NCBI RefSeq assembly: GCF_002028455.1
Contig: NZ_MWUM01000015.1
Span: 1-64,000, forward strand
From: Zoogloea sp. LCSB751
Lineage (GTDB): Bacteria; Pseudomonadota; Gammaproteobacteria; Burkholderiales; Rhodocyclaceae
Direction of reading: 5' to 3'
Length of the DNA stretch: 64,000 bases
Each line of letters begins with the position of its first letter. Position 1 is the stretch's first letter. Shown piece after piece: positions 62,194-64,000 of the stretch. Below the pieces are notes generated by a model. The model saw nothing but the letters and a program-made list of their open reading frames with translations. It was not told where the DNA came from and did no database searches. A program made the translations under genes and the position numbers.

Positions 62194-62985
62194 TTGACAA
62201 CGCATCGTATACGCGGCTTGGCGGCTCTGCTGCTCGCCAGCAGCCTCGCCGTTGGCGCCGTCCAGGCGGCCTCCGGCGACCGCCAGGCCGACCCCCTCGA
62301 TTCGCCCCGCTGGGGCGACATGCGCAAGGAGTTCTTCCCGGCCAAGGCGCGGGTGGTCTTCGACAGCCGCGTGAAGGTCAGCGCACCGCTGACCGCCGAA
62401 AACGCCCTCAACGTGCCGGTCAGCGTGGATGCCGGCGCGCTGCCCGACGCCACCGAGGTGCTGGTCTTCGCCGACTTCAATCCGATCACCCGCATCGTCC
62501 GCTTCCGTCCGGAAGGCGCGCACCCTGGCCTCGGCTTCCGCATCAAGCTGCAGCAGTCCACGCCGGTCCGCGCCGCGGTCAAGACCCGCGACGGTGTCTG
62601 GCACGTGGGCGGCACCTGGGTGAATACCACCGGCGGCGGCTGTACCCTGCCCTCCGCCGGCAGCGCATCGCCGGAATGGCAGAAGCGCCTCGGCGAGGTC
62701 AGCAGCCGCGTGTGGGAGCGCAAGGAAGGCGGCGAACGCATCCGTCTGCGCATCATTCACCCGGAAGACACCGGCCTCGCCGCCGGCGTGCCGGCCTTCT
62801 ACATTCAAGAACTGAAGCTCACCGACGAACAGGGTGCGCCGCTGCTGCACATCGAGGGCTTCGAGCCGCTGGCCGAGAACCCCGTCTTCTCGGTGGACAT
62901 CCCCGCCGCCCGGACGGCCGCCGGCTACCGGGTCAGCGGCCGCGACAACAACGGCAATGCCATTTCGGCCGTGATCGAAAAATGA
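62194..62985 (+). CDS. Quinoprotein dehydrogenase-associated SoxYZ-like carrier
   Basis: A 263-residue periplasmic protein. A signal peptide (RGLAALLLASSLAVGAVQAA) is followed by a SoxY-like half (DSPRWGDMRKEFFPAKARVV; NTTGGGCTLPSAGS with the carrier-type Cys) and a SoxZ-like half (IRLRIIHPEDTGLAAGVPAF; GRDNNGN). Proteins of this type are encoded with PQQ methanol/ethanol dehydrogenases and a partner metallohydrolase. The start is TTG at 62194, supported by AGGAG 6 nt upstream; no ATG fits the signal peptide. It is coupled by ATGA to the next gene. Confidence 0.85.
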   Translation: MTTHRIRGLAALLLASSLAVGAVQAASGDRQADPLDSPRWGDMRKEFFPAKARVVFDSRVKVSAPLTAENALNVPVSVDAGALPDATEVLVFADFNPITRIVRFRPEGAHPGLGFRIKLQQSTPVRAAVKTRDGVWHVGGTWVNTTGGGCTLPSAGSASPEWQKRLGEVSSRVWERKEGGERIRLRIIHPEDTGLAAGVPAFYIQELKLTDEQGAPLLHIEGFEPLAENPVFSVDIPAARTAAGYRVSGRDNNGNAISAVIEK

Positions 62986-63941
62986 GCATCCTCAGCCGCG
63001 CCTCCCGTTCCGTCATCGCCCTGTTCACCCTCAGCTGGGCCCTGCTGCTCGCCGCCGCCGACATGGACTACGGCCTGCAGCCAGTGGCCATCGCCGACGG
63101 CACCTGGGTCCTCGTCGGGCGCAGCGAGGACTTCAGCACCGCCAACGGCGGCAACATCGTCAACACCGGCTTCATCGTCACCCCGGCCGGTGTGCTGGTC
63201 ATCGACAGCGGCCCGTCGCGGGCCTACGGCGAACAGCTCAAGCGCGCGATCGCCCGCATCACCGACAGGCCGGTGACGCTGGTGGTGAACACCCACCATC
63301 ATCCGGACCACTTCCTCGGCAACCAGGCCTTCGCACCGGAGACCCTGGCCGCCCTGCCCGGCACCATCAACGGCATCCACACCGAAGGCGGCGCATTCAA
63401 CGACAACATGTACCGCCTCGCCGGCGACTGGATGGCCGGCACCGAGCCGGTCGCCCCGGCCAAACAACTGACGGCCGGCCCCCTTGATCTGGGCGGCCAC
63501 CACCTCGAACTGATCGCCCTCGACGGCCACACCGGTGCCGACCTGGCGATCTTCGACCGGAGCACCGGCGTGCTGTTTGCCGGCGACTTGGTCTTCAACG
63601 ACCGCGCTCCCACCACGCCCCACGCCAACCTGGCGGCCTGGCAGAAGGCCCTAGACCGCCTCGAAGGCCTCGGCTTCAAGCAGCTGGTGCCCGGCCACGG
63701 CCCGGTGGCCCGGGACACAGCACCGCTCCGCCAGACCCGCGCCTGGCTCAGCTGGCTCGACGCCAACCTGCGCCAGGCCGCCGAAGACGGCCTCGACATG
63801 ACCGAAGTGCTGGCCATCCAGCCGCCCGCCGAATTCCGCCGCCTGGCGGTAGTCGAAGCGGAATACCGCCGCTCCGTGGGCCAACTCTATCCAGCCTACG
63901 AACAGCAGGCCCTGTCCCGCAGCGGGAGAAACGCCCGATGA
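62982..63941 (+). CDS. Quinoprotein relay system zinc metallohydrolase
   Basis: A 319-residue metallo-beta-lactamase-fold protein with an N-terminal signal or anchor (RSVIALFTLSWALLLAAADM). The zinc motif HHHPDH is at 105-110, with further ligands in LDGHTGADLAIF, FAGDLVFNDRAP and VPGHGPV. The family is defined by co-occurrence with PQQ dehydrogenases and SoxYZ-like carriers; its reaction is unknown. The start overlaps the carrier stop and the stop overlaps the next start, so the operon continues. Confidence 0.87.
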   Translation: MSILSRASRSVIALFTLSWALLLAAADMDYGLQPVAIADGTWVLVGRSEDFSTANGGNIVNTGFIVTPAGVLVIDSGPSRAYGEQLKRAIARITDRPVTLVVNTHHHPDHFLGNQAFAPETLAALPGTINGIHTEGGAFNDNMYRLAGDWMAGTEPVAPAKQLTAGPLDLGGHHLELIALDGHTGADLAIFDRSTGVLFAGDLVFNDRAPTTPHANLAAWQKALDRLEGLGFKQLVPGHGPVARDTAPLRQTRAWLSWLDANLRQAAEDGLDMTEVLAIQPPAEFRRLAVVEAEYRRSVGQLYPAYEQQALSRSGRNAR

Positions 63942-64000
63942 GCACGCTGCCCTTGTTCCCCGCAACCGCGTGGCCCCGCCCCGCGGCACTGCCACGCCCG
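63938..64000 (+). CDS. Partial gene running off the window
   Basis: An ATG overlapping the metallohydrolase stop (ATGA) opens a frame reading MSTLPLFPATAWPRPAALPR up to the window edge. The overlap makes it a very likely third gene of the quinoprotein-relay operon. Twenty-one codons are too few to name it. Confidence 0.5.
   Translation, partial: MSTLPLFPATAWPRPAALPRP

Overview
The window reads as chromosome of a GC-rich betaproteobacterium, most like the Rhodocyclales (Azospira, Azoarcus or Thauera relatives). The basis is high GC with strong third-position bias, a betaproteobacterial-type porin, a complete pqqABCDE set, and housekeeping genes pyrF, thrC, prfC and rluA. The genus is an inference; no rRNA gene is present.

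Layout. 1-880 holds only transposase debris. 881-4208 carries rluA and the circularly permuted ATP-grasp / alpha-E gene pair. At 4263 a tRNA-Pro(GGG) gene is the integration site of a ~15.6 kb element. The element is bounded by 92-bp direct repeats (4295-4386 and 19848-19939) and carries a tyrosine integrase at its right end. Every intact element gene is on the minus strand: integrase, a membrane-protein pair, AlpA, two HEAGH (M41-like) metallopeptidases, a primase-helicase with an iteron-rich candidate origin, a Mor-like activator, a major capsid protein, a tape-measure protein, and an XRE-ImmA/IrrE gene coupled to an unknown partner. There is no terminase, portal, or tail tube, sheath or fibre gene. 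This looks more like a phage satellite that remodels a helper virion than a plain dead prophage, although decay cannot be excluded. 19940-21962 is an insertion-sequence graveyard with two small genes.

21985-36028 is ordinary chromosome: glycosyltransferase, methyltransferase, the transglutaminase partner of the ATP-grasp/alpha-E pair (now about 20 kb away from it), pyrF, a porin, a TonB receptor very like the PQQ receptor PqqU/YncD, thrC, a polytopic membrane protein, an HPP-CBS protein and a cytochrome c.

PQQ theme. 37186-40527 is pqqABCDE. A PQQ alcohol dehydrogenase with the Asp-x-Asp signature of lanthanide-dependent enzymes lies at 59833-61599, divergent from a SoxYZ-like carrier and a quinoprotein-relay metallohydrolase (62194-63941). 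Cofactor synthesis, uptake and use therefore sit within about 35 kb.

Two further regions stand out. 41864-47416 encodes an 1850-residue protein fusing two alpha/beta-hydrolase (lipase-like) domains to a caspase-like CHAT protease and a helical repeat tail. 47573-55207 is a nine-gene run (sulfonate-type ABC importer, secreted thioredoxin-like protein, class I CoA-transferase, crotonase, CoA-binding protein, O-acetylhomoserine sulfhydrylase) that suggests an organosulfur acid catabolic route. A family of palindromic REP/REPIN-like repeats punctuates intergenic spaces at 35494, 39023, 56923 and 61954.
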